Positions 23,944 through 34,982 of a DNA stretch of 64,000 nt are shown piece after piece; within the stretch, counting starts at the first letter, position 1; each line of letters opens with the position of its first letter. Below the pieces are notes generated by a model, which worked only from the letters and a program-made list of their open reading frames with translations, was not told the DNA's origin and made no database searches. A program made the position numbers and the translations under genes. The stretch is taken from NCBI GenBank assembly GCA_001643675.2, contig LSRY02000020.1, positions 625,001-689,000 on the forward strand. The letters are read 5' to 3'. The stretch comes from Monocercomonoides exilis (taxonomy: Eukaryota > Preaxostyla > Oxymonadida > Polymastigidae).

Positions 23944-26900
23944 ATGATCACTTCGACCATTCCAAAATGGAAGACCATTCCAATCAAAAACGCTGTAAGC
24001 GCATTTAATACGCATACTGGAGTGGTTTATAAGGGGCAAATTCACCTTTATGGTGGATGTGGAAAGAATCCAAACAACATGCTTATTGTTCAGCCTGGTG
24101 TGTAAACATTTCTAATTTTCAACGTGCAATGTAACTTTTTTGTAACTCTTATGCATTTTCTAATTGCAAATTGTTTTTTTCTTGCGTTTAAAAATGCAAA
24201 CAATCTTATCATGTTCATTCATTTTTATTCCATCAGAAACTGGTGAATGCAAGGTTCTTCCCGCAAAGCCTTCAAAGCGTTACTATCATACTAGCACTAT
24301 TGTAGGAAATCATGTTTATGTGTTCGGAGGAAAAGATTTTTCTGTTCGTGTCAATGAGCTTTATGATTATAACTTGGACGATGGAACGTGTTCACAAATT
24401 CGAGCCTCTGGTTCTGTTCCAACTCCTCGTGGTTCTCATACAGCTGTTTATTACGATGATTCAATTTGGATTTTTGGTGGATACAACGTACCAAAAGATC
24501 TTTACAATGATGTGTATCAATACAAAATCAGTATGTTATTTTCATTGAATTGTTAGACTTCTTGTTTAATTCTTTGTTAAAAACATTAAAGCCGAACGGA
24601 GATGGATTCATCATGTTCCAAAAGGATCAAGCAGCGACGCAGATATTCCAAAGCCTGTTTACTTGCACTCTGCATGCGCAATTGGTCATTTCATGTATGT
24701 ATTTGGAGGCTCCATTTTATCTCAGCAAGAAGGAGTGGAAACCGCTGGAATCATTGGGCATCTGTACAAATTTGACATGATCAATCTGAAATGGACAAAG
24801 ATTAATCCAGAAGTTGGACAGCTTATTCCTTCGCGTCGTGTCGGTCACACTGTTTCTGTTTATGAAGGACGTATGTATCTTTTTGGCGGACAAGCAACTG
24901 GAAGACTAAACGACTTATGGGAATACAATCCACTCAACAATCAATGGCGACTGCTTTGCTGTGCTGGTACTCCACCAGTTCCTAGGTTTGTTCATTGATA
25001 TTTTTTTAGATTATTTTTCTTGTAATAATATTTTTTTTTTTCACTCATTTCTGCTATGTTTATTCTCTCTTGTTATGCAGATCTAACCTTGTTTCTGTTG
25101 TGATGGGAGACAAGCTTTACATCCACGGAGGTGTTGCCGAGAGGCAGATGCCTTCCGACATACACGTTATTCCCTTAAAGCCTTTCAGTCAGAGCATTCC
25201 ACAGTTCGTCGAAAGATGCCTCGGCACGTTGGGTGTCAACCTGACCATCGGAATGGGTGTGGATGAAGGTTGTGTTGGAGTCGATGAGGAGAACGCGCTG
25301 GAGCTGCTGCAGACAGAAAGGAAGAGGAGAAGAGAGGAGAAGCTGCGAAAGGGGGTGATGTGGGAAGCGTGGCTGGGGCGTGATTCGAGTGCAGGAGAGG
25401 ACGATGCGCAGCAGAACAGCAAAATACGCGAAGCGAACGAGAAAGTGGAGGCGCCGTGGATCATCTACTCAGGCCAGAAGATCAAGTGCGAGCGGCGTGT
25501 GGCTGAAGGAGACGAGATCTGGATTCTGAAGGAGAACGGCCTGAAGAGCGGGATGGGGTGGATCGACGAAGGCGGAGAAGATGCGGGGGAAGAGGAGGAT
25601 GAGGATGAAGAGGGAGACCCGCTGGACGAGTTGGCACAGGACGACGAATTGGATGAGCCAAACTCAGACTCAAACGACGAAGACGACAACGAATCGAGCA
25701 GCGATGGCGACGATGAAGCGAACGAGAAGAACGACAACTCGAATTCTTCAGATCCAGAGAAGGAGAACAAGAAGAGAGACGATGCGTCAGCAGCGGAAGG
25801 TGGAGCAGCAGTGAATGAAGTAGACGAGGAAGAAGCTGAAGATGCAATGGAAGAGCTGCTTGTTCTTCCTCCGAGTGATCCAACAGTCAGCGACCTCAAC
25901 AACTTCCTTGGCGATTGTGTCACACAATACAAGAAGATCCTCACAACACGAGAGAAGAAAGGGCCGAAGAAAGAAAGCACAGCAGCTGTTTCGCTGACAC
26001 CGCAGATGTGGCGCCTGCCTTCTTCCCATCTCTCCCTCCACCCGCGCCTCCCCTTCTCACAATCTCTGCCACCAGGTATTGCATCTGTGCAGACGTCGTT
26101 CCACTGCTGTTTCAACTCCCTTGTGCCAGACACGACCATCTCCAAAGACCGCTTCCTGGCGCAGCAGTCGTCGATGCTGGCGCCTTCCTCTGCTGAGTCC
26201 GAGCAGCACGCGCCGAAAAGAGAGGAGAATTTGCTCGAAATTGCACAGGCAGCGACAGACGAGGAGAGAGAAGCAGCGACGTCTGCGCCGTTCATCTCGT
26301 CCTTTGCGACGTCTCTGATGCGCACTGGCTCTGGAATCTCGATGCTGCCAGACACAATCACCCCTGTTTCTTTGGCCAACTCTCTTTCGCTGCTGCCTTC
26401 TGCAGAAGATGGCGATGGCATTGGTGGTGGAAGTGGCTCTAAAGCGCAGTCGACAAAAAAGGGCAAACTGTCTCTTTCTCTCAACAGAGCACCCCAGCGT
26501 GCCTCTGCCCGCCTGTCGATGTCTGTTTCCCCTTCTTTGTTGGCATCCACTCTCACAAAGAAGTCCCTCCCCTTGTCTGCCACCATGCCCCCACTCGCTC
26601 AGTCAATGAACATGTCTTCCACTTCCTCCACATTGAAGCGTCTCTCTCGTGCATCCACTCGTCTCTCGGGTGTTGTGCTCCCTGAAAGTGGCGAGTTTTC
26701 GTGCCCAACTCTGTTTCGCCACGGAGGGTTTGACCGCCCGCGCTTTTCAGCCTCGCTTTCTGGCTCGGGATTCACTTTTGCTATTCTCGCAGCAACGAAC
26801 GGGGCGACTGCAGCAGCGATGCTGCCATCGAAGCTGGCTGGGCCTGATTCGCATGCTGCTGTGAAAGCATTGCCAACAGCACCCACACTGGACATTGCAG

Positions 26901-29719
26901 AAGAGGAGAGATACGACCCCACACTCGACCCTGCTTTGTTTGAGGATGCTCGGATGGCTCCGAAGAAAGGAGGGGCAAAGAAGAAAGGGAAAGGCAGTGC
27001 GAATGGAAATGTGAATGTGGAGATGATTGTGGCGTCTGCTCCCACCATCCCTGTTGTCACGATGCTCGAACAGGCTCCTCAAAAGGGCATTGCAAAGCCC
27101 AATGCAACACGCAAAGATCGCACACTGTCAAATTCTTCTGCTTCCTCTGCCGCTGCGCAGCCATCACAAAATACAGCCATTCAGAAGCAGAAGAAAGATC
27201 CTCTTCATTCAGAACACGCCATCGACCGGCTGAGATCGCTGGCTTCGCGCATCCTCCATCCGCTTTCTGCACAGCTGGTTGCCTCGTTGACTGCGATGGC
27301 TCCGCCTCCTCCACCGCCTCCTCCTTCAGACGCGCTGGCAAAGCCTCCACCGCCCATCCCGCCCAGCGTCTCGTATGTCTCCTCGTTGCTGACAGAGCTG
27401 CTGCTCCCGGTTGTCACTCTTCCCACTGTTAAATCTTCATCTTCCTCTGCTTCTGCTTCATCAGCATCTTCTTCTTCTGATGAAACCCCAACATATCCTC
27501 TGATCCCGTCCCTCGCCCCTGCACATCGCCTCCGGCTGAAGGAGCGCTTAGTCACTGCTGAGCTTGCCAGCATGGGAGTGACCCCGTTCCACTTGAACAT
27601 GCTGTCGATGGTAGGCGACATCGAAACAAGCGACAGCATCATCAACTTCCAGAGCAAGCCAATTCTGGTGCATTCCTTCATCATCCGGGAGCGTCTGCCG
27701 CAGCTGGAGCAGTACATGAGTCCTCGTGAAGACTGGCACGAGGTGGAAAAATGCCGGCGGGAGTTCAAAATGATGGTGCTGCGGAACGTGCGCCCGAAGG
27801 CGAAGGAGCTGCGGATGCTGTTTGAGAACACGTTGCAGCTGGTGGTGAAGCGGCGGAAGAGCTGGAAGGACATGCAGAGGGGCTGCCCAGTGCTGAGTGT
27901 GTCGTCAGCAGTGTTCACAGAGATGCTCTGCTATGCATACAGCGACTATGTGCTGCCTCTGAGGATAGCGCCTGTGCCGAAGGAGGAAGGGCATCTGCTG
28001 GTGGTGATGAAGAACTACATGGACGGCGTGTGGCTGACTGGGTGTGGGATGAAGGAGAGTGTGTGGAGAGGAATAGAGACGAGGAAAGAGAGAAGGGAGG
28101 AGAGGAGGAGGAGAGCAAGGGAAAGGAAAATTAAGAGGATGAATGAGAAACTGATGGGAAAGGGGAAAAGAAAGGCGAAAAAGCAAAGTGCAAATGGAGC
28201 AGGAGCAGAAAACGGGAGTGGTTCAGAGAACAGCAGCTTGAGTGAATCTGAGTCGACTCCTTTGTCAGAGGTGGATGTTGAGCTTGGGATGGACTTTTCT
28301 CCAGTGTGGTATGGCGACGACAAGGCAGCGCAGAAGGCGATGAAGGAGAGGGAGAAGAGAGAGAGACGAGAGAGACGCAGACTGCGGAAGGAGGCGTGGC
28401 TCAAGCGGAAAGCAGAGCGAGAGGAGAGAAGAAGAGTGAAAAGAGAAGAGAGAGAGAAGAGGAAAGCTGAAAGGGAGGAGAAGAAGCGGCTGGCGATGGA
28501 GTCTGGCGGTGATGCAGAGAAGAAGCTAGGCGAAGGAGAACTGAACGAGTCAGTGATTATGCCATCAGCGCCAGTTGCACGCAAAAATATGGAGGAAATG
28601 AAGGAAAGCGACTTGCCAGATATAGACGATGGGCTGAAAGGGATGAAAGACGGAGAGCATGATCTATTGACAACCCCACCTCCGATGGACCCAACTATTG
28701 ATCCAAAGGACGAAAACTCACTCCCTACTGATCTGCCTGCGCCTTCCTCTCTTCCTCTTCTTTCTCAGCAGCCAGAGGACGAAGATATACCTGAGCGTGT
28801 GATGACAGCTGTTCCGCCTGCAGAGGACGAGGAAGAGTTTCCTGAGAGAGTGATGACAGCTGTCCCACCTGCAGAAGACGAAGATATGATCAGCCGGCCG
28901 ATGACAGCGGTGCCTCCAGCGATGGATGAAGAAGGGGAGGAGAGGCTGGGCTCGCCAGACCCGTTTGACGAGAGAGAAAGAGAAAGAGAGAGGAACCAGA
29001 TGCTGATGCAAGGCAGAGTCAGAGGAGATGACGATGAAGAGGACGAGTCTGACGAGATTGACGAGCAGTCGTCGGAGTTTGTGGAGACGCCGTCAGAAAG
29101 CGAGAGCGAGGAAGACAGCGCAGCAGAAGGAGGGAATGCGAAAAGGCACCTGGACGAAGAGGAAGTGGCTGTTTACCGGACAGCTATTGACGAGCTGCAG
29201 CGGGTGATGAGCCTGCTGGAAGAAGAGGAGTGCTGGGAGATGGAGATGGCGCTGACAGAGTTGGAGCACCGGAAGGAAGACGCCGCCGAGTCGCTTGCCA
29301 TCCAAAAGGCGAACGAGGCACAGGATGGCTCTATTTTGGCCTCATCGCTGCAGCCCCATGCTCTGCTGAGTGCACATCTGAATGCCAACCGCCCGTCTGT
29401 GCTGACTCCCTCGCTGCTGGTCAACTCAGCCACAAAGCTGGGCGAGCCTTTCCCGTTCAAGGCAGGTGCAATGTCTGGTGAGCCTGTGGCGATGCTGCAG
29501 CTGGCGCCGGAGGTGCTGGTGGAGCTGCATTCACTGGGAGAAAGATGGGGCATACCGAGGCTGAGGATGATGTGCTACAATGCGCTGCTCGAGATGATGA
29601 CTGTCAGCAACGTCGGAGAAATTATAGCTGCTACGAAACAGTTCGGACAAGTCAAACTGGAGAAAATGTTTACGGGTTGGGTGAATATGGCGACAAAAAT
29701 GGGTCTTATTGACCAGTAA
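23944..29719 (+). CDS. Kelch-BTB protein with a split BTB domain
   Basis: Four exons: 23944-24097, 24237-24530, 24592-24985 and 25081-29719, 1826 residues. The N-terminus (about 20-320) is a Kelch propeller: repeated blade cores such as HVYVFGGKD, IWIFGGYN, FMYVFGGS, MYLFGGQA and KLYIHGGV, with intervening PRGSH/SRRVGH turns. A long acidic and Ser/Pro-rich region follows. From about residue 1105 a BTB/POZ-like fold begins (SDSIINFQSKPILVHSFIIR), reaching SSAVFTEMLCYAYSDYVLP (about 1219). Some 500 charged residues then intervene before the typical BTB end near residue 1750 (EVLVELHSLGERWGIPRLR...NVGEII). Kelch-BTB proteins usually act as substrate adaptors of Cullin-3 ubiquitin ligases; LZTR1 has a similar Kelch-first order. 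The three introns lie in the first 1.1 kb. Confidence 0.8.
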
Positions 29720-30421
29720 TGTGATTTTATTTTAGCACATTCTTTGAAGGCTTATTCTCTTTTGAAGCATTACAATGTACTTTGTCATATTATTAGTAAA
29801 TTTTGTGTGGAAATGTTCTCTTTGAAGTGTTTATTTTATTCTCCAATCTTTTCATTTTTGTTTAATTTGTAGTCTTTAATTTGTACGATTTATTTTCATA
29901 TCACTTTTCTGTTTGTATTTCTTTTTCTCTTTTTTGTTTATTAACATCATCTCACCTTAAATGTTCATGGTATTTCCTTTTTTCATTTTTTTTTTTTTCA
30001 CCTTTCAAATTTTTTCATTTCCCTTTGAAAAAAAAAGACATAAGTTGGTGGGACTAGATCGGTTGATTGATCCGAAAAACGTTGGGAAAACGCAAAACAA
30101 GAAAGATTGAAGAAGAAAGAGGTAGCACAGTAGAAACAAAGAAAACAAACATATCACAAGAAAGAGAGAACAACAAACAAAATGCAAGACTTCAATAAAT
30201 AATGCTTTACTGATATTTGAGAATAAAAACAAATGAACGAAAAATGTGAAATTGCATTTATGCTTGCTTTTTCTCTTCTTCAAAGCGAAGATTGTTTCCT
30301 GAGATCAATATCTTTTTCTTTCTTTCAACTTTCTTCCTCATTATGTATTTTCACTTCATTTTTAGGATCTATCAGTCATCACAATTGCTCTTAATAAGAG
30401 CAAAACTTTTAGGTGTATGTT
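29720..30421. other. Convergent intergenic spacer, 702 bp
   Basis: Spacer between the 3' ends of two convergent genes. It is T-rich in its left half with long T-runs and A-rich to the right. A short GATCGGTTGATTGATC inverted segment lies near 30057. Open frames here (30005-30283 minus) are Phe/Leu-rich with no family signal. I see no supported gene. Confidence 0.6.
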
Positions 30422-31940
30422 TTATTTTCCCTTTTTCCCCAAAGCTGGGAATGCGTTATCGGGCAGTTTTGTGGCTTTCGGCTGTGGCTTCTGAGCCGGT
30501 GCCTTTGCTGCTCCTTGTTTTGGAGCACTTTGAGCAGCACCTTGTGGTTTTGGTGCAGCTCCAGGTGCTGGTTTCTTGGTTTCTTCGGGTTTTGTCAGGG
30601 GCTTCACTGTTGTTCCTTGCCCTGGACGCCATGTCTGTGCAACGACTGGCTGGTCAACAGCTGGTGCAGCGGAGGCTGAGGCAGATGCTGGCTTTGCAGC
30701 TTGTGGTGCTTTGTCACCCATGCGGCGTCCTTTGGCTTCCTCTGGTTTTCTTCCTTTGCGGTTGTCGCTTTCCTTGCGTGGCTGCACACCTTGGAAGAAC
30801 CAGGCGGTTGAAAATTCTTCAACCTTAACAGCTGGCTCATTGGCCTTCTTCTTTTTCGGTTGTGGTTGTTGTTTTGGCTTAATAATTTCTGGAAGAAGGG
30901 TATTTTCTTCTTCTTCTTTCTTTTCTTCTTTTTTCTCCTCTTTCTTTCCTCCTTTCTTTGGCTCTTCCTTTTTGCCTGCTTTTTTATCTCCCTTCTTCTC
31001 TACCTTTTTGGGTTCCTCTTTTTTACCACCTTTCTTTGGTTCTTCCTTCTTTCCTCCTTTTTTGGGTTCTTCCTTTTTGCCAGCTTTTTTCTCTTCTTTC
31101 TTTTCTGTCTTTTTCTCTTCTTTCTTTTCGACTTTTTTCTCATCCTTCTTTTCGACTTTCTTTTCGACTTTCTTTTCGACTTTCTTTTCAGTCTTCTTTT
31201 GCTCTTTTGCGGGCTTTGGTTTTGGCTTTGGTGCGGATTTTCCTTCGCTGATTACTGTGTATTGAGATAAATCAATTGATTCATCTGTCTCAATATGTGC
31301 AGCTTTGCGTTCCTTAAACAATACTCTCTGAGCGGCCAGATTAGCTTCATATTCCTCAAGAGTTTTAGCATTTTCCAAGAATTTTCTTCTCTCTTCTTTC
31401 TTCTTTTCTTCTTCAAGAGCTTTTCTCTCTTCAGGTGTCAATTCAGGAACTTTTTCTTTCTTCTCGTCTTTTTTCTCTTCTGTCTTTGTTGTTCCTTCAA
31501 CTTCGGCTTTCTTTTCTTCTGTTTTTTCCTCTCCAGCGACTTCCTTCAACACTTCTTCCTTTGCTTCTTCAACTTCATGTTTATCGACAGTGCTTCCCCA
31601 ACCTCCATGGCCGCCTTTAGCAACTTCCTTTCTATTTACACACATAGCAAATAAAATAAATTTTATTAACATTTAAAAAACTCTCAAACCCTCTTCCAGT
31701 TCCTGAAATGCGATCATAAACTCTTTTCTCTGGCCTAGCTGCATCAACAACGGGTTGAAATCCATGTGCTTCTTTCTTCTCCGAAACAGCTCCTTTCTTT
31801 TCTGAAGCTTTTGCTCCCTTTGTTTGAGTTCGAGTTGCCTCCTGAAGTTTTTGTTGCTTTTGTGCCTTCTTTCCGAGCTTTTCGTTCCTTTTTTCTTCAG
31901 CCAACAGTAAATCAAATAAGTTGCCAGATTTAGATGCCAT
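30422..31940 (-). CDS. SERBP1/Habp4/Stm1-family ribosome-associated protein
   Basis: Two exons: 31940-31690 and 31631-30422, 486 residues. The join creates the family signature: RPEKRVYDRISGTGRGKE, then a Gly-rich GGHGGWGS segment, as in the Habp4/PAI-RBP1 domain (RHSGTGRGKE...GKGNWG). ELTPEERKALEEEKKKEERR corresponds to the following EMT/LDEW helix. Members bind the 40S mRNA channel of idle ribosomes and mRNA. The middle is an unusually long Lys/Glu repeat (units such as KKVE, KKEEPKKGG) of about 120 residues. The C-terminus carries FPALGKKGK, similar to the FPxL ending of relatives. GATCA motifs occur 11 and 39 bp upstream of the start. Plus-strand open frames across this gene are complements of the Lys/Glu repeats. 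Confidence 0.85.
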
Positions 31941-34900
31941 GTCTATTTTAAGATCATTAAGAATATTCAAATGATTGAAGATCAACAAAATCAATATCAA
32001 AATTTGAATATTTTCATGAAGCAAATGATCAATAATAAATTACGCAATTGGTTAGTTCATAGAGATATTAAAGTATATGTAACAACATGTATTAAACTAA
32101 TAGAAACAAATTACATCAATAACAAACTGTTTTTCTTTCACAACCAAGCCGATCTTTCATATATAAATTGAAAATACCAGTGATCAACAAAAAATTCAAT
32201 TTGAGAATAATCAAATTTTTGTAATTCGAGTGTTAATATAAATTATTTTCTTTGTCACAATAACCGACATTATATTTATTTTGTTGAAAAAGAAATTATT
32301 ATCGCAGATGAAGTTATTTTTTTATTCATTTCATTTTTTCTAAATGCAAACTGTTATTTTAATTAGTACCATATAATGCAGTGAATTAGTCTATTTCCTT
32401 GACAATGATTATTCATCAAAAAATCAAATTTGAAAAATTTTTTAAAAGTCCACTTTTATGTTTAAAAACACTTCTGTTTTTAAGTGTTAATTAAACAATT
32501 ATAGTTCGTCATATTATAAATATCATTTGTTTTGCATCTCTTGAAGTCATGTTATATCAATCAGAACTTTTCGATTCGGATTTCGTACTTGGAGAAAAAC
32601 TAAAGATAAGTATTTGGAAATATTTTATCTGAAAGTATATTCATTTATCACAATGAAGTCAAAAATTTTGTTTGTGTTATAAGAACATAAGATTTTAATT
32701 TTTCATTTGATATAAACAAAGTTCGTTTGGGTTGTTCTTTTTAAAAAGACTCAATTGTTTTATATCTGGGTTGAATGATAAACAACTTTCTTTGATCGTT
32801 TTTTTTTTCAATTAACACATCATACTGTGACATTCTGCAAATTTGAATACACACATATTGGGCGTGAGAATAAGTGCATAGTGGAGAAATTTGAGGGATG
32901 AACATAAAATCAATGATCAAATGAGGAAAGTCTTATTTTTCACAAATATTTCACATTTGCGACTAAGTGAAAAGTTATTTCTAATTGGGTTAATCTTTTA
33001 AAAATTTTTGATCCAGGATTATGTTTGGTTCTTTCATTGGGTTTCACACCCACTGTCAATTCCGTTTTAAATCACAATTCGAAAATTTGCTTCGAAATAT
33101 TATAATAAAACACAGACAAGTGATGATCACATTAAACAGATTATTTGCGTAACTCTTTTTGAAAAGTCGCTAATGTTTGATTTTCAAATGAAACAAAAAT
33201 TTCATATTTTGATCAAAAATTTGTTTGCACTCATAAAACTTCCCAAAGTGGAAGCCATATTTTAATAATGCTATTTAACACTTTCCTATGAAGTTCCATG
33301 AGTGGGAACAGAAATTTGATCAAGATGTGCTAACAATTAAAATTTTTAGGACTGTCTCAATCTGATATGATCACATCGGTTTTTGCGCAACCTTTTGTGA
33401 CTATATGTGTGATTATTTTTGAAATCATAATTTTTTTCGGGACATTGATTTTTCAGATGTTGTTTATTATTAGAAAAAGATTTTGAATTCAAATTGTTGA
33501 ATTATCACTCCTGTTTCAAAAGCAAATGCTTCGCAGGAAATCAACATGAAGATGTCTTTAAAAAAATTTTGAACTTTTAAATGTTAGTTTGAAAATATTA
33601 AGAAATATTTTTCGAACCGAGAATTTTGCTGGCAAAAACATGATTTCAAAAATAATCACACATATCCGATTGTGATAAGAAGCGACTTTGCTTTTCACAG
33701 AAAATAAAAATAATTTTTGGAATAATTAATTTTGTGTCGATTTTTTTTTTGGGATATTCTTCACAAATACACTTTTTTCAATTGAAACAATTACTATTAT
33801 CATTAATGCACATCATTTTAACTTTTTTGAGTTCATTTTTGAAAACGCGAAAAATTGAAAATTTTGTACAAAAATCGATTTTTCAATGTTAAAATCGCCT
33901 ATGATAACAACAAATGGGATTATACGTGGTAAAATATTTTGCTTCAAGCATTTTCATTGAAAAATTATGCACTTTTCGTTGACTTTTTTATATCAAAAAA
34001 CACTATAAAAATGGGTCCATTTTGTGACATTCGTGAAATGTTGGATAACTTTGTGTTTTGACTTAAACGATGCATATTTACGGATCAGAAAATCAAATTT
34101 ATTTCTAAATCTGAGTAAGCGTAATAAAGTTATGAGTGAAGAAATTTTTCTATGACTTGTGCAGAAAAAGCTTGAAAGTCCGTATTTTCCCCCATATATT
34201 TTCAGCTCTGTGATTATTTGAAATGGAAAATAAATGAAAAACAAGCAATAATTGTCGGTGCATCGAAAAATGTGACAATAAACGATGTCGATAATATTCG
34301 ATGAGATTATATCCGAGTTAGACTGTCCTTCACATTTGACACTTTTCAAAAAGAATTACACATTTGCAAAAAATTCATTTCGCACAATGATTAATAAAAA
34401 AATCTTGAAGAAAAAATATTTAAATGAGGAACATCTTTCAAAAGGAACAAGATAATGAAAAAACAAACGATTCAAAAAAATTGGATGATTTAATCAATAA
34501 TCACACAAACATCACTTGAAAATAAACTATTTAGAACTTAAACCAAATGTTATCTTTGATTTGTTGCATTTGGTTTTCCTATGAATTTGTATCACAAAAT
34601 GCAAGTTTTTGGCAATTCCAAAATTTTCTGAAAATTGATTGAAGGTGGTTTTTCAAAAAGTGCTTCATATCTCAATAATTTTTACGTATAAAATAGATTC
34701 CAAAAAATCATTTCACAAATTAATAATCTTTTCCGATCTTCGCCCCGTACACACTTAACAAATTAATTTAATTGCGTTTAATTTCAACATTATTAAAAGA
34801 AAAACAGTTTTGCTTTCCATCGAAATTTTTCAAATAAAAATTTGAAGAAATGAAAATGAAGTTTCTTTGAAGTGAATGTAAAAGGAGTTAGATATATATC

Positions 34901-34982
34901 ATCGACATATTTCCAATAAAAACAAATTTGGATACACAATGAACATGATGTGAATTCTTGCTCTTCTAAAACCACACAAACA
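31941..34982. other. Gene-poor AT-rich stretch, about 3 kb
   Basis: The longest stretch without a recognisable gene. It is very AT-rich, with only short open frames (for example 31971-32171 plus and 33993-34349 minus) that have random-looking composition. A 61-nt exon-like segment at 32549-32609 starts with ATG, has balanced codons (reads MLYQSELFDSDFVLGEKLKI) and ends at a GTATTT donor, but no partner exon could be found. GATCA/TGATC is frequent here, especially 32900-33400. No tRNA, rRNA or tandem repeat was recognised by eye. It lies between the start of the SERBP1-like gene and the 3' end of Bre1. Confidence 0.5.

Noticed and set aside
25465-26586. Minus-strand 373-residue frame
   Set aside because: Complement of the acidic and Ser-rich part of the Kelch-BTB exon; no start context or domain.
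30576-31265. Plus-strand 229-residue Phe/Ser-rich frame
   Set aside because: It is the complement of the Lys/Glu repeats of the SERBP1-like gene, whose family signature lies on minus.
33593-33665. Possible tRNA T-arm (GGTTCGAA on minus near 33617)
   Set aside because: No acceptor stem, anticodon arm or D-arm could be paired around it.
33993-34349. Minus-strand 118-residue open frame in the gene-poor stretch
   Set aside because: Composition matches translated AT-rich spacer; no domain, no start-proximal motif.
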